Part shown: piece after piece, positions 1 through 6,900 of the stretch
Layout: each line of letters opens with the position of its first letter
Numbering within the stretch: the first letter of the stretch is position 1
Assembly (NCBI GenBank): GCA_007121565.1
Contig: SKKI01000253.1
Span: forward strand, 1-7,159
Origin: Phycisphaerae bacterium
GTDB lineage: Bacteria > Planctomycetota > Phycisphaerae > Sedimentisphaerales > Anaerohalosphaeraceae
Direction of reading: 5' to 3'
DNA: 7,159 nucleotides
Made by a program: the position numbers and the translations under genes
The notes under the pieces: model-generated
Seen by the model: the letters and a program-made list of their open reading frames with translations, nothing else
What the model was told of the DNA's origin: nothing
Database searches by the model: none

Positions 1-1
1 C

Positions 2-256
2 CTGATTACCGGCCTGACGTTTCAGATCACCGGCGACGAGTTCAACCAGACGCGACCGGATATTGACGGCCGGCTGGTGGTTTTTGAGGACGATATGGAC
101 GCGGTTGGCACAATTTACGCGATAGAGCTGGACGGCCCGGAGGTCGCCGACTGCCCGACGCCGGTACCCGGTGATGTAACCGGCAACTGTCGCGTGGGTC
201 TGGACGATCTGGCCATTCTCGCCGCCAACTGGCTGGTCGACGGGTTAAGCGAATAG
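2..256 (+). CDS. C-terminal end of a secreted protein with a dockerin-like (EF-hand) module, partial
   Basis: Only the last 84 codons are visible; the frame is open from the left edge and stops at a TAG at 254-256. The first 50 or so residues look like beta-rich extracellular sequence (FQITGDEF, GRLVVFEDD, GTIYAIELDG). A Pro/Cys linker (DCPTPVPG) leads into GDVTGNCRVGLDDLAILAAN followed by Trp-Leu. This resembles a single type I dockerin repeat: D, T and N at loop positions 1, 3 and 5, Asp at position 12, then a helix ending Asn-Trp-Leu. Such single modules are common at the C-termini of large secreted proteins in Phycisphaerae-like planctomycetes. The loop is degenerate, with Thr at 3 and Arg at 7, so calcium binding is uncertain. 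The function of the rest of the protein cannot be told from this tail. The gene converges on nth, and no convincing terminator hairpin was seen in the 76-nt gap. Confidence 0.8.
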   Translation: MITGLTFQITGDEFNQTRPDIDGRLVVFEDDMDAVGTIYAIELDGPEVADCPTPVPGDVTGNCRVGLDDLAILAANWLVDGLSE

Positions 257-332
257 CACCGCTGAAAAGACTTTGGGATGTTGAATGTTGTACGGATCCC
301 TGTCGGCAGCGGATACGTCTGCGAATTTGGGC

Positions 333-1019
333 TTACCACAACTCCGGGCGGTCGGCTGCCGGGCAGTGTTTGGCAATCGGGCAAAGGGGACATTTGGGCT
401 TGCGGGCATTGCACACGGCGCGGCCGTGAAAGACCAGGCAATCGCTGAACCGTGTCCAGCCGTCGAATTTGCGCTTCGGTACAATTTCCATCAAATCAAA
501 CTCCAGTTTGACCGGATCGCTGTTGCCCGACAGGCCCAGCCGTCGGCTCAGGCGAATGACGTGCGTATCGCAGACAATACCCTGCACGCCGAAGCAGTTG
601 CCCAGGATGACGTTGGCGGTCTTGCGGCCGACGCCGTTCAGGCCCACCAAACCCTCCATCGTCTGCGGAACCTGGCCGTGGTGTTTTTCAATAATGGCTG
701 CGCACGTTTTCTGGATGCTTTTGGCCTTGTTGCGATAAAAGCCGGTCGAGCGGATATCGTTTTCCAGCTCTTCCTGCGAGACCTTGAGCCAATCCTCGGC
801 CTTTCGGTATTTTTTGAACAGGTCTTTGGTAACGATATTCACCCGCGCATCGGTACACTGTGCTGCCAGGATCGTCGCAATCAGCAGCTCCAGCGGCGCC
901 GCATAATCCAGCGACACCTTCGCCTCCGGATAAGTTCTGCGCAGTATCGGAAATATCTTCAGCACACGCGCCTGGGCCGCGACCGGGTCAACACTGAGGG
1001 AATTGAGTTTCTTTGCCAT
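333..1019 (-). CDS. nth: Endonuclease III (DNA glycosylase/AP lyase)
   Basis: This 228-residue protein is a base-excision repair enzyme that removes oxidised pyrimidines and cleaves the abasic site by beta-elimination, acting in the cytoplasm. The N-terminal part carries the family-typical LLIATILAAQCTDARVN segment. The helix-hairpin-helix is LVGLNGVGRKTA (about 124-135), containing the catalytic Lys133. The catalytic Asp is D151 in CDTHV. The C-terminus holds the [4Fe-4S] loop with exact C-x6-C-x2-C-x5-C spacing (C203, C210, C213, C219). The length is slightly above E. coli Nth (211), so the gene is complete. I chose the ATG at 1019 (MAKKLN). A TTG at 1040 would add seven residues without family support. 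Neither start has a clear Shine-Dalgarno. The gene lies 27 nt behind dsbD on the same strand, so it is probably translated from the same transcript. A MutY function is unlikely because the protein is short and has no C-terminal NUDIX-like domain. Confidence 0.96.
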   Translation of the reverse strand: MAKKLNSLSVDPVAAQARVLKIFPILRRTYPEAKVSLDYAAPLELLIATILAAQCTDARVNIVTKDLFKKYRKAEDWLKVSQEELENDIRSTGFYRNKAKSIQKTCAAIIEKHHGQVPQTMEGLVGLNGVGRKTANVILGNCFGVQGIVCDTHVIRLSRRLGLSGNSDPVKLEFDLMEIVPKRKFDGWTRFSDCLVFHGRAVCNARKPKCPLCPIAKHCPAADRPELW

Positions 1020-1046
1020 TGGAGCTATTGTATCGCCCAAACGGTT

Positions 1047-2834
1047 TTATTCAAGCTCCTTGAGTACCTCAAACAAGTCCTGTTTGCTGTAGATGCCGGA
1101 CAGGTACTGCGGCTGGTCGGCCCTGTCGGGCAGCAGGATGACGGTCATCGGCACCGTGCCGGGGATGTCATAGATGTCGCGCAAATCCACCGACGCCGGG
1201 AAATCGGCCAGCGTGGTATCGGCCAGTACGGCCAGCACGTTCTTGTCCTGCAGCGTGCGGGCCACCTCGGGATCGCGAAAGACCCGGTCCTCCAGTATTT
1301 TACAATTGAAGCACCAGTCGGCGGTAAATTTGATCAGCACCGGCTGCTGCTGATCGACGGCGTTTCGGATCACGTTGCGATCATAGTCGGCCCAGTCCAC
1401 AATATCTTCCTTCTGCGGCAGCAGCCCGAAACCGGCGACCCCGACCAGCAGCACCGCCAAGCCTCGAACCAGCCATTTTTTGCCGCTCGGTGTTGAAAAT
1501 GACACCCACGACCCCCACATCCAGACCGCAAACGCCACAAACACAGCAAACGATAAAACACTGATAATGCGGTCCTTGGGCAGCGCCGACAGCGGGTTGA
1601 CCGCCAGCAGCAGCAAGGCAAAGCCCATTGCCTTTTTGAACTGATCCATCCAGGGCCCCGGTTTGGGGACGCGGCTGAGCAAATTCGGCACTGCGACAAG
1701 CACCCCATACGGCAGGGCCATCCCCACTCCCATCAGCAAAAACGTCCAGAAGCCCATCAGCCAGTGCTGGGCCTGCACCCAGACCAGTACCGCCGCCAAA
1801 ATCGCTCCGCTGCACGGAATGCTCAAAATCGCCGCCAGGAAGCCCATTCCGAACGACCCGCTGAATGTACTCGTGTCGGCAGTCTTGCCGGAAATCTTCG
1901 ACGGCAAGGTCAGCGGCAGCACGTCAAACATAAACATCGCAAAGACCACCAGGAACAACACCATCACGATATTAAAAATCGGATACCGGTAAGGATCGCT
2001 GAGGGTAAAGACCGCCCCGGTCGTCAAACGCAGCGCCGAAGAAAACACACCCACCGCCACGAAAAACGCCGCAATCCCCACACAAAACGTCAGCCCCAGC
2101 GCGATACGCCGCCCGGGATGTTCTTTGGAGATGTTCACCATCCGGGAGACAATCAGCGGCAGCACCGGCAGCACACACGGCATCACATTAAACGCCAGCC
2201 CCGCCAGCAGTGCCAGCAGCAGCATCAGCGTTACCTCTGCGGCCGATTGAGACTGTGTCAAGGGCGCTCTGTGCGAAACCGCCGGCGCAACCGGTTCGGG
2301 CATGGCCGCGGGCGTAAAATCAATCACCGGCCAGGCGTTGGCCTCGGAGAAGTCAAATTCTCCGCTCAGTGTTGTCTCAAACGGCGGCAGACACAATTGA
2401 CTCGTACAGGCGATGCCGCTCAGATGCACCTCGACGACAAGCCGCTCGGCCTGCGGCGGATACGACTCAATCGGCAAAACCAGGTAAAAATCGCCGACGT
2501 ACACATCAATCTCTTTTTCCAGCGAGGCCTCATAAAACAACTGCGGCTCAGGAAACAGCGTCCGGCCAAAGTCGACGCCGCCAGCCTGTCCGGCAGCCTT
2601 CAAATCCAACTCCGGGGCGGGCGCTGTCTGTGAGTCCGCATAGTAATGCAAATCATCCGTGCCGCTGAACTGGACAGCAATCGCCGGCCGGCCGTCAAAT
2701 TGAACCGCCTTCAGACGGGCGGTTGAGTATTCATCCTGATGGCGGGTAATTTCCACCGGCTCGGCGGACACCACAACTGAAAACAAGGCAAAACACAAAG
2801 AAAAAAAGATCGATTTTTGTTTCAATGTTAACAT
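1047..2834 (-). CDS. dsbD: Thiol:disulfide interchange protein DsbD (cytoplasmic membrane electron transporter)
   Basis: This 595-residue protein passes electrons from cytoplasmic thioredoxin across the inner membrane to periplasmic thiol proteins, such as disulfide isomerases or cytochrome c maturation factors. All three DsbD modules and all six redox cysteines are visible. A signal peptide (1-24, ending VSA before EP) precedes the N-terminal alpha domain with C143 and C148 (GIACTSQLCLPP). The beta domain has about eight membrane helices (201-473), with C220 in NVMPCVLPVLP and C341 in SIPCSGAILAAV. A periplasmic thioredoxin-like gamma domain (about 475-595) has the active site DWCFNCK (C508, C511). 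The E. coli protein is about 565 residues, so this is full length. The ATG at 2834 was chosen because GGAG lies 6 nt upstream. A TTG four codons further out overlaps that ribosome site and is rejected. The gene is first in a likely operon with nth. Confidence 0.97.
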   Translation of the reverse strand: MLTLKQKSIFFSLCFALFSVVVSAEPVEITRHQDEYSTARLKAVQFDGRPAIAVQFSGTDDLHYYADSQTAPAPELDLKAAGQAGGVDFGRTLFPEPQLFYEASLEKEIDVYVGDFYLVLPIESYPPQAERLVVEVHLSGIACTSQLCLPPFETTLSGEFDFSEANAWPVIDFTPAAMPEPVAPAVSHRAPLTQSQSAAEVTLMLLLALLAGLAFNVMPCVLPVLPLIVSRMVNISKEHPGRRIALGLTFCVGIAAFFVAVGVFSSALRLTTGAVFTLSDPYRYPIFNIVMVLFLVVFAMFMFDVLPLTLPSKISGKTADTSTFSGSFGMGFLAAILSIPCSGAILAAVLVWVQAQHWLMGFWTFLLMGVGMALPYGVLVAVPNLLSRVPKPGPWMDQFKKAMGFALLLLAVNPLSALPKDRIISVLSFAVFVAFAVWMWGSWVSFSTPSGKKWLVRGLAVLLVGVAGFGLLPQKEDIVDWADYDRNVIRNAVDQQQPVLIKFTADWCFNCKILEDRVFRDPEVARTLQDKNVLAVLADTTLADFPASVDLRDIYDIPGTVPMTVILLPDRADQPQYLSGIYSKQDLFEVLKELE

Positions 2835-2840
2835 CGATTT

Positions 2841-2844
2841 CTCC
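2841..2844 (-). promoter_or_regulatory. Ribosome binding site of dsbD
   Basis: On the minus strand, GGAG stands 6 nt before the ATG at 2834. It decides the dsbD start, because the in-frame TTG at 2846 lies inside the same stretch and has no ribosome site of its own. Confidence 0.75.
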
Positions 2845-2902
2845 AAAATTCTACGGCGTCATTTGACATTATGTACGCCGGCGCGGGACGAAAGTTTGCT
2901 CT

Positions 2903-2930
2903 ATTATATGTCGAGAACCCAGCGATTCAA
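2903..2930 (-). promoter_or_regulatory. Sigma-70-type promoter for dsbD-nth
   Basis: Reading the minus strand, TTGAAT (2930-2925, 4 of 6 consensus bases) is followed after 16 nt by a perfect TATAAT (2908-2903). Transcription would start near 2896, giving a leader of about 60 nt before the dsbD ATG. No hairpin or riboswitch-like structure stood out in that leader. The match was found by eye; the start site is inferred. Confidence 0.6.
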
Positions 2931-2992
2931 GCGTTGTGCCCTCTGCGGGGATCCGAATTTCTCAAAAATCGCCATAACCCGTATTTTTTTTG

Positions 2993-3021
2993 TTGAAATG
3001 GGTAATAAAAAATGCTAAACT
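2993..3021 (+). promoter_or_regulatory. Sigma-70-type promoter for the PEP-CTERM gene
   Basis: TTGAAA (2993-2998, 5 of 6 consensus) is separated by 17 nt from TAAACT (3016-3021, 4 of 6). The -10 box is preceded by TGC, which makes an extended -10 element. Initiation would fall near 3028, leaving a leader of about 110 nt before the ATG at 3139. Other AT-rich hexamers occur nearby, so the exact choice is inferred. Confidence 0.5.
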
Positions 3022-3108
3022 GATTACGTATTTTACGGGGTGGTGGATTTTTTTTAACACGTTTCGCTGGGCCTTGGATTTCAAAATCTCGCCGACATCG
3101 CAGGGTGC

Positions 3109-3120
3109 TTTGCCGGCAAA
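3109..3120. repeat. 12-bp perfect palindrome in the PEP-CTERM gene leader
   Basis: TTTGCCGGCAAA is its own reverse complement and ends 7 nt before the ribosome site of the gene at 3139. It has no loop, which is the shape of a dimer operator rather than a transcript hairpin. A palindrome of this length is expected about once or twice by chance in a window this size, so any function is speculative. Confidence 0.3.
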
Positions 3121-3127
3121 AACAACG

Positions 3128-3131
3128 GGAG
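3128..3131 (+). promoter_or_regulatory. Ribosome binding site of the PEP-CTERM gene
   Basis: GGAG, within GGGAGAG, stands 7 nt before the ATG at 3139. It fixes that start, which is also the one that gives a complete signal peptide. Confidence 0.75.
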
Positions 3132-3138
3132 AGAGATT

Positions 3139-3801
3139 ATGCATACACAAACAACACGCTTTTGGGTCGTTATGGGGTTGCTGACCATGGGCGTTGCAGC
3201 GCAAGCGGATTACAATGATGGCGAGACATATAATATTGGCTTTGAAATCGATAGCAGTGTTCGGGTGGATTGGGATGCGCCGGGTATGGCGACCGAGTTT
3301 AATCTGCTTGCCGGAGGGCAGATCCAGGGGTTTCTGTCGGCACATCATGACAGCAGCGTAAAAATTCACGGTGGATCAGTCCGGCAACATCTGGAAGCCG
3401 ACGGAAACAGCAAAATTCACTTGATCGGTGGTGCCATCAGACAAGACCTGGCCGCATATGAAGACAGCCGTATCATTATGGATGGCGGCACTATCGAGTG
3501 GTATGCCAGAATTTTCGACGACGCACAACTTGTATGGTCCGGCGGAACAATCGGTGGTGAAATAGGGTTATACGGTAATTCTGTATTAGAAATTTACGGC
3601 TCCGATTTTGCGCTGGACGGCCTCCCAATTTCCGGCGAACTAAAGGGTCTGTTCGGACGTTTGACGGGGACCCTTGACGACGGCAGCATCATCAACAATG
3701 ACATTCACCTATACCATCAAAATACCAAAATCGTTTTGATTCCCGAACCGGCAACAGTGGCCCTGCTGCTCTTAGGTGCCGCGTTAATAAACAAATTATA
3801 G
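3139..3801 (+). CDS. PEP-CTERM sorting-domain protein with 19-residue tandem repeats
   Basis: This complete 220-residue protein is predicted to be exported and anchored or sorted at the cell envelope; its biochemical role is unknown. The signal peptide is residues 1-23 (hydrophobic WVVMGLLTMGVAA, cleavage after AQA). Residues 53-147 form five clean tandem 19-residue repeats with a GG near the middle, for example SSVKIHGGSVRQHLEADGN and SKIHLIGGAIRQDLAAYED. A sixth, degenerate unit follows (148-166, SVLEIYGSDFALDG). The alternating hydrophobic pattern suggests a beta-solenoid. A conserved-looking stretch, RLTGTLDDGSIINND with KIVLIPEP, leads into the sorting signal: PEP at 202-204 followed by the hydrophobic helix VALLLLGAALI. 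In this family an exosortase is expected to process the tail; none is in the window. The tail ends NKL, with one Lys instead of the usual Arg-rich cluster. Base composition is visibly more AT-rich than neighbouring secA. It is a single-gene unit. Confidence 0.88.
   Translation: MHTQTTRFWVVMGLLTMGVAAQADYNDGETYNIGFEIDSSVRVDWDAPGMATEFNLLAGGQIQGFLSAHHDSSVKIHGGSVRQHLEADGNSKIHLIGGAIRQDLAAYEDSRIIMDGGTIEWYARIFDDAQLVWSGGTIGGEIGLYGNSVLEIYGSDFALDGLPISGELKGLFGRLTGTLDDGSIINNDIHLYHQNTKIVLIPEPATVALLLLGAALINKL
3295..3636 (+). repeat. Six tandem 57-nt units encoding 19-residue repeats (last degenerate)
   Basis: Protein units start at residues 53, 72, 91, 110, 129 and 148, exactly 19 apart and with no indels. 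The consensus is about S-x-hydrophobic-x-hydrophobic-x-G-G-x-hydrophobic, then a polar and hydrophobic stretch ending in D/N-D/N. The DNA copies have diverged, so the repeat is clear at protein level only. The last unit keeps the period but replaces GG with GS. Confidence 0.8.
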
Positions 3802-3904
3802 TCAGGCCGCCATTTAATCCTTATCCGCCATGAACCGCGCCAGGCGATCTTTGGCCGTAAGTTATATGAAATCAGTTGGCGCATCAGAAACGGTCAGAAA
3901 AGGG

Positions 3905-3933
3905 TTCAAATTTGGGGGTTTAGATGGTACACT
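3905..3933 (+). promoter_or_regulatory. Candidate secA promoter
   Basis: TTCAAA (3905-3910, 4 of 6 consensus) is followed after 17 nt by TACACT (3928-3933, 4 of 6), with TGG immediately before the -10 box as an extended -10 element. This would give a leader of roughly 55 nt. It is the best candidate seen by eye, but the match is moderate. Confidence 0.4.
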
Positions 3934-3988
3934 TCATTTTTGCACGCAAGAGTGTCGATATTTTGGATTGTTATTTGCGATTTTTCAC

Positions 3989-3992
3989 AGGA
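3989..3992 (+). promoter_or_regulatory. Ribosome binding site of secA
   Basis: AGGA stands 4 nt before the first of two adjacent ATG codons (3997) and 7 nt before the second (4000). The spacing slightly favours the second, which changes the protein by one Met only. Confidence 0.6.
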
Positions 3993-3996
3993 AGCA

Positions 3997-6900
3997 ATGA
4001 TGAAGCTGGCGACGATTAACCAATGGCTGTTGAAGATTTTCGGGTCGCGCAATGAGCGTCTGGTGCGGTCGTATATGCAGGTTGCCCTGGCGGCGGGGGA
4101 GTATGAGGCGCAGGTCAAGGCCCTGGACGATGAGCAGCTTGCGGCCAAGACGGCCGACTTCAAGCAGGCCCTTGCCGACGGCCGGCGTCCGGAGGAGATT
4201 CTGGTCGAGGCGTTCGCCGTGGTGCGGGAGGCTGCCCGGCGCACCGTCCAGATGCGGCACTTTGACGTGCAGCTGGTCGGCGGCAATGTCCTCTTTGAGG
4301 GCAAGATCGCCGAGATGGCCACCGGCGAGGGCAAAACGCTGGCCGCGACGCTGGCGGTGTACCTGGTGCATCTGACCGGGCGCAGGGTGCATCTGGTCAC
4401 GGTCAACGATTACCTGGCCAAACGCGACGCCGAGTGGATGGCCCCCATCTATAACGCGCTGGGCCTGACGGTCGGGGCGATCCAGGCGGATATGGACACC
4501 GCCGGCGACGAACGCAGGAACCAGTACGCCGCCGACGTCACATACGGCACCAACAATGAGTTCGGATTTGACTACCTGCGCGACAATATGAAGATTTCGG
4601 TCGAGCAGATGGTGCAGGGCGCGCTGGAGTATGCCATCGTGGACGAGGTGGACTCGATTCTCATCGACGAGGCCCGCACGCCGCTGATTATTTCCGGCCC
4701 GGCACAGGACGACATCAGCCGCTACAAGAAGGCCGACACCGTCGCCCGCCAACTGATGAGCCTGCAAAGCACCTATGATCGGCTCAAAAAGGCCATCGAC
4801 GAGCATACGCGCACCCTTGCCAACGCCCAGGGTGAATTGACCGACGCCAAGCGCGCCAAAGATACCCAGCGTATCGAAAAGGCCCAGGCCGTCATTGACA
4901 AAACAGGAAAACAGCTTGCCGAGGCCAATGCCCGCCTGGCCGAGGAGCTGCGCGGCACCGAGGATCAGATCGAAGAAGAGACCCTCTATTACAATGTCAA
5001 CTACGAACGTAAATCGGTGGCGCTGATGGAAAAAGGCGTCGCCGCCGCGCAGGACATCGCCGGGGTCGGCTCGTTCTACCTGGGGCAAAATTCCGACTGG
5101 CCGCACCTGATCGAACAGGCGCTGCGGGCGCACCTGGTCTTTGAACGCGAGAAAAATTATGTCGTGATGGAGGGCAAGGTTGTCATCGTCGATGAGTTCA
5201 CGGGGCGATTGATGCACGGGCGGCAGTGGTCCGATGGACTGCACCAGGCGGTCGAGGCCAAGGAAAACGTCCAGATCAAAGAAGAATCCCAGACGCTGGC
5301 AACAATCACGCTGCAAAACTTCTTCAAGCTCTACGGCCAGATCGCCGGGATGACCGGTACAGCGGTGACCGAGGCCGGGGAGTTTATGGATATCTACAAG
5401 CTGGACGTGGTGACGATTCCGACCAACAAGCCCTGCGTGCGCGACGACCGCGAGGATATGATTTACAAGACGATGCGCGAGAAGTTTACGGCCATCGTTG
5501 ACGAAATTCACGCGATCAGCACGGCTGGCCGGCCGGTGCTGGTCGGCACGGTTAGCATCGAAAAAAGCGAGGCGCTGTCGGCGGCATTGAAAAAACGTTA
5601 CGGCCTCGAACACGAAGTGCTCAACGCCAAGCAGCACGCCCGCGAGGCGGTCATCGTCGAAAAGGCCGGCTATCAGCATACCGCCCGCGACGGGGCGATG
5701 CGCGGCAATGTGACCATCGCGACCAACATGGCCGGCCGCGGCACGGACATCAAGCTCACGCCCGAGGTGGTCAAGCTCGGCGGTCTGCACATCCTCGGCA
5801 CCGAGCGGCACGAATCGCGCCGTATCGACAACCAGCTTCGCGGCCGCGCCGGGCGGCAGGGCGATCCGGGCAGCAGCGTCTTTTTCCTGTCGTTTGACGA
5901 CGATTTGATGCGGGTCTTTGCCCCGGACTGGACGGTCAAGGCCCTGTCGATGATCGGTTGGGAAGAGGGTATGCCCATTCAGCACGGCCGCATCAGCAAG
6001 GGCATCGAAAAGGCCCAGAAAAAAGTGGAAGAACGCAACTTCGAGCAGCGCAAGAGCCTGCTGGAATACGATGAGGTGATGGACCATCAGCGCAAAATCT
6101 TCTACTCGCGCCGTCGCAAGATCATCGAAGGCAAAGACCTCAAACAGACCATCGAGGATATGATTGACGATGTCATCACCGACGCGGCCGAACGGACGCT
6201 GGCGCCGTTGTACCCGTGGCGCTGCGTCAGTGAATGGGTCCGGGCCGAATTTGGCGTGGACCTGGACCCGTCGCGGATTCAGGGGCAGGAGCCGGAGTGG
6301 ATTGAAGAGACCATCCGCGAAAAAGCCAAGAAGAACATCGAAAACGACATCACGGTTTCGCTGGGCGAGTATCTGGAAGACTATGACGACCCGAAGACGT
6401 GGAACCTGGAGCCGCTGTGCAAGTGGGCGATGAGCGCGTTCAAGGCCAATCTCTCGGCGTCCAAATTACGTCACATGACCGCCGAGGAAATCCAGGAGAC
6501 GCTCATCGCCGCGGCCTGTGAGCAGGTGGACAAAAAGGATATGTCGCGGATGGCCGAGTTTCTCGAAGAGGACTATTCGGCGCGGATGTTTGTCCTCTGG
6601 GCACAGGGCAAATTCAACATCAAACTGGACCCCGAGCAGTTAAAGGGCTGCCAGCCGGAGCAGGTGCGGCAAAAGGTAGCCGACCAGGTGGCCGAGCTGT
6701 ATCGCAAGCGCGAGGTGGAATACCCCGTCGAGTATGCGATGAATATGGTCTTCGGGCCGCAGGGGCCGAACGTCTACGCGTTTGAGTCGCTGGCCGAATG
6801 GGCGCGCCGCAAGTATGGGGCGACGCTGGATCCGACCGAACTGGCCGAGATGCAGCCCAAGGATATTTACCACGCGCTGCTGGGGATGAGCAAGGCCTGG

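Larger units (their letters stand above)
2835..3138. other. Divergent intergenic region between dsbD and the PEP-CTERM gene
   Basis: This 304-nt stretch separates two genes transcribed away from each other and is richer in A+T runs than the flanking genes. It holds one promoter facing each way, with about 60 nt between the two -35 boxes. The remaining right half (3022-3127) is an untranslated leader of about 100 nt containing a 12-bp perfect palindrome at 3109-3120. No conserved reading frame is evident: a 64-codon + strand frame starting at 2990 overlaps the promoter itself and lacks a ribosome site. Confidence 0.6.
3802..3996. other. Intergenic spacer before secA
   Basis: This 195-nt stretch lies between two + strand genes. 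No convincing intrinsic terminator follows the PEP-CTERM stop; only 4-bp stems without a T run were found. The right half (3899-3990) is AT-rich and contains the candidate secA promoter. On the minus strand, 3816-3863 reads as 15 codons (LTAKDRLARFMADKD) to a TAA, but an in-frame stop directly precedes it, so it is at most a remnant of a lost gene. Confidence 0.5.

Noticed and set aside
257..332. Possible bidirectional terminator between the convergent dockerin-like gene and nth.
   Set aside because: Only weak 4-bp stems (for example GCAG with CTGC at about 315) were found, with no T run on either strand.
1020..1040. TTG start for nth seven codons upstream.
   Set aside because: It has no ribosome site at a usable distance, and the extra residues have no support from the family; the ATG at 1019 gives the normal N-terminus.
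285..1496. A 403-codon open frame on the + strand.
   Set aside because: It runs antisense across nth and the 3' part of dsbD, both of which have complete catalytic motifs. Its translation shows no domain.
1764..2633. A 289-codon + strand frame rich in Arg, Gln and His.
   Set aside because: It lies opposite the membrane domain and N-terminal region of dsbD. The biased composition is what the reverse complement of a hydrophobic coding region gives.
2962..3369. A 135-codon minus-strand frame across the PEP-CTERM start.
   Set aside because: It overlaps the promoter, leader and signal peptide of a well-supported + strand gene, has no ribosome site and shows no recognisable domain.
3816..3863. 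Minus-strand reading LTAKDRLARFMADKD ending in TAA.
   Set aside because: It looks like a natural protein C-terminus, but an in-frame stop directly precedes it and no start is possible. It may be a fossil gene end, but 15 codons are too few to claim it.
3985..6087. A 700-codon open frame on the minus strand.
   Set aside because: It is antisense to secA, whose + strand frame has all ATPase motifs. The strong G/C preference at secA third positions removes stop codons from the opposite strand. The antisense translation matches no family I recognise.
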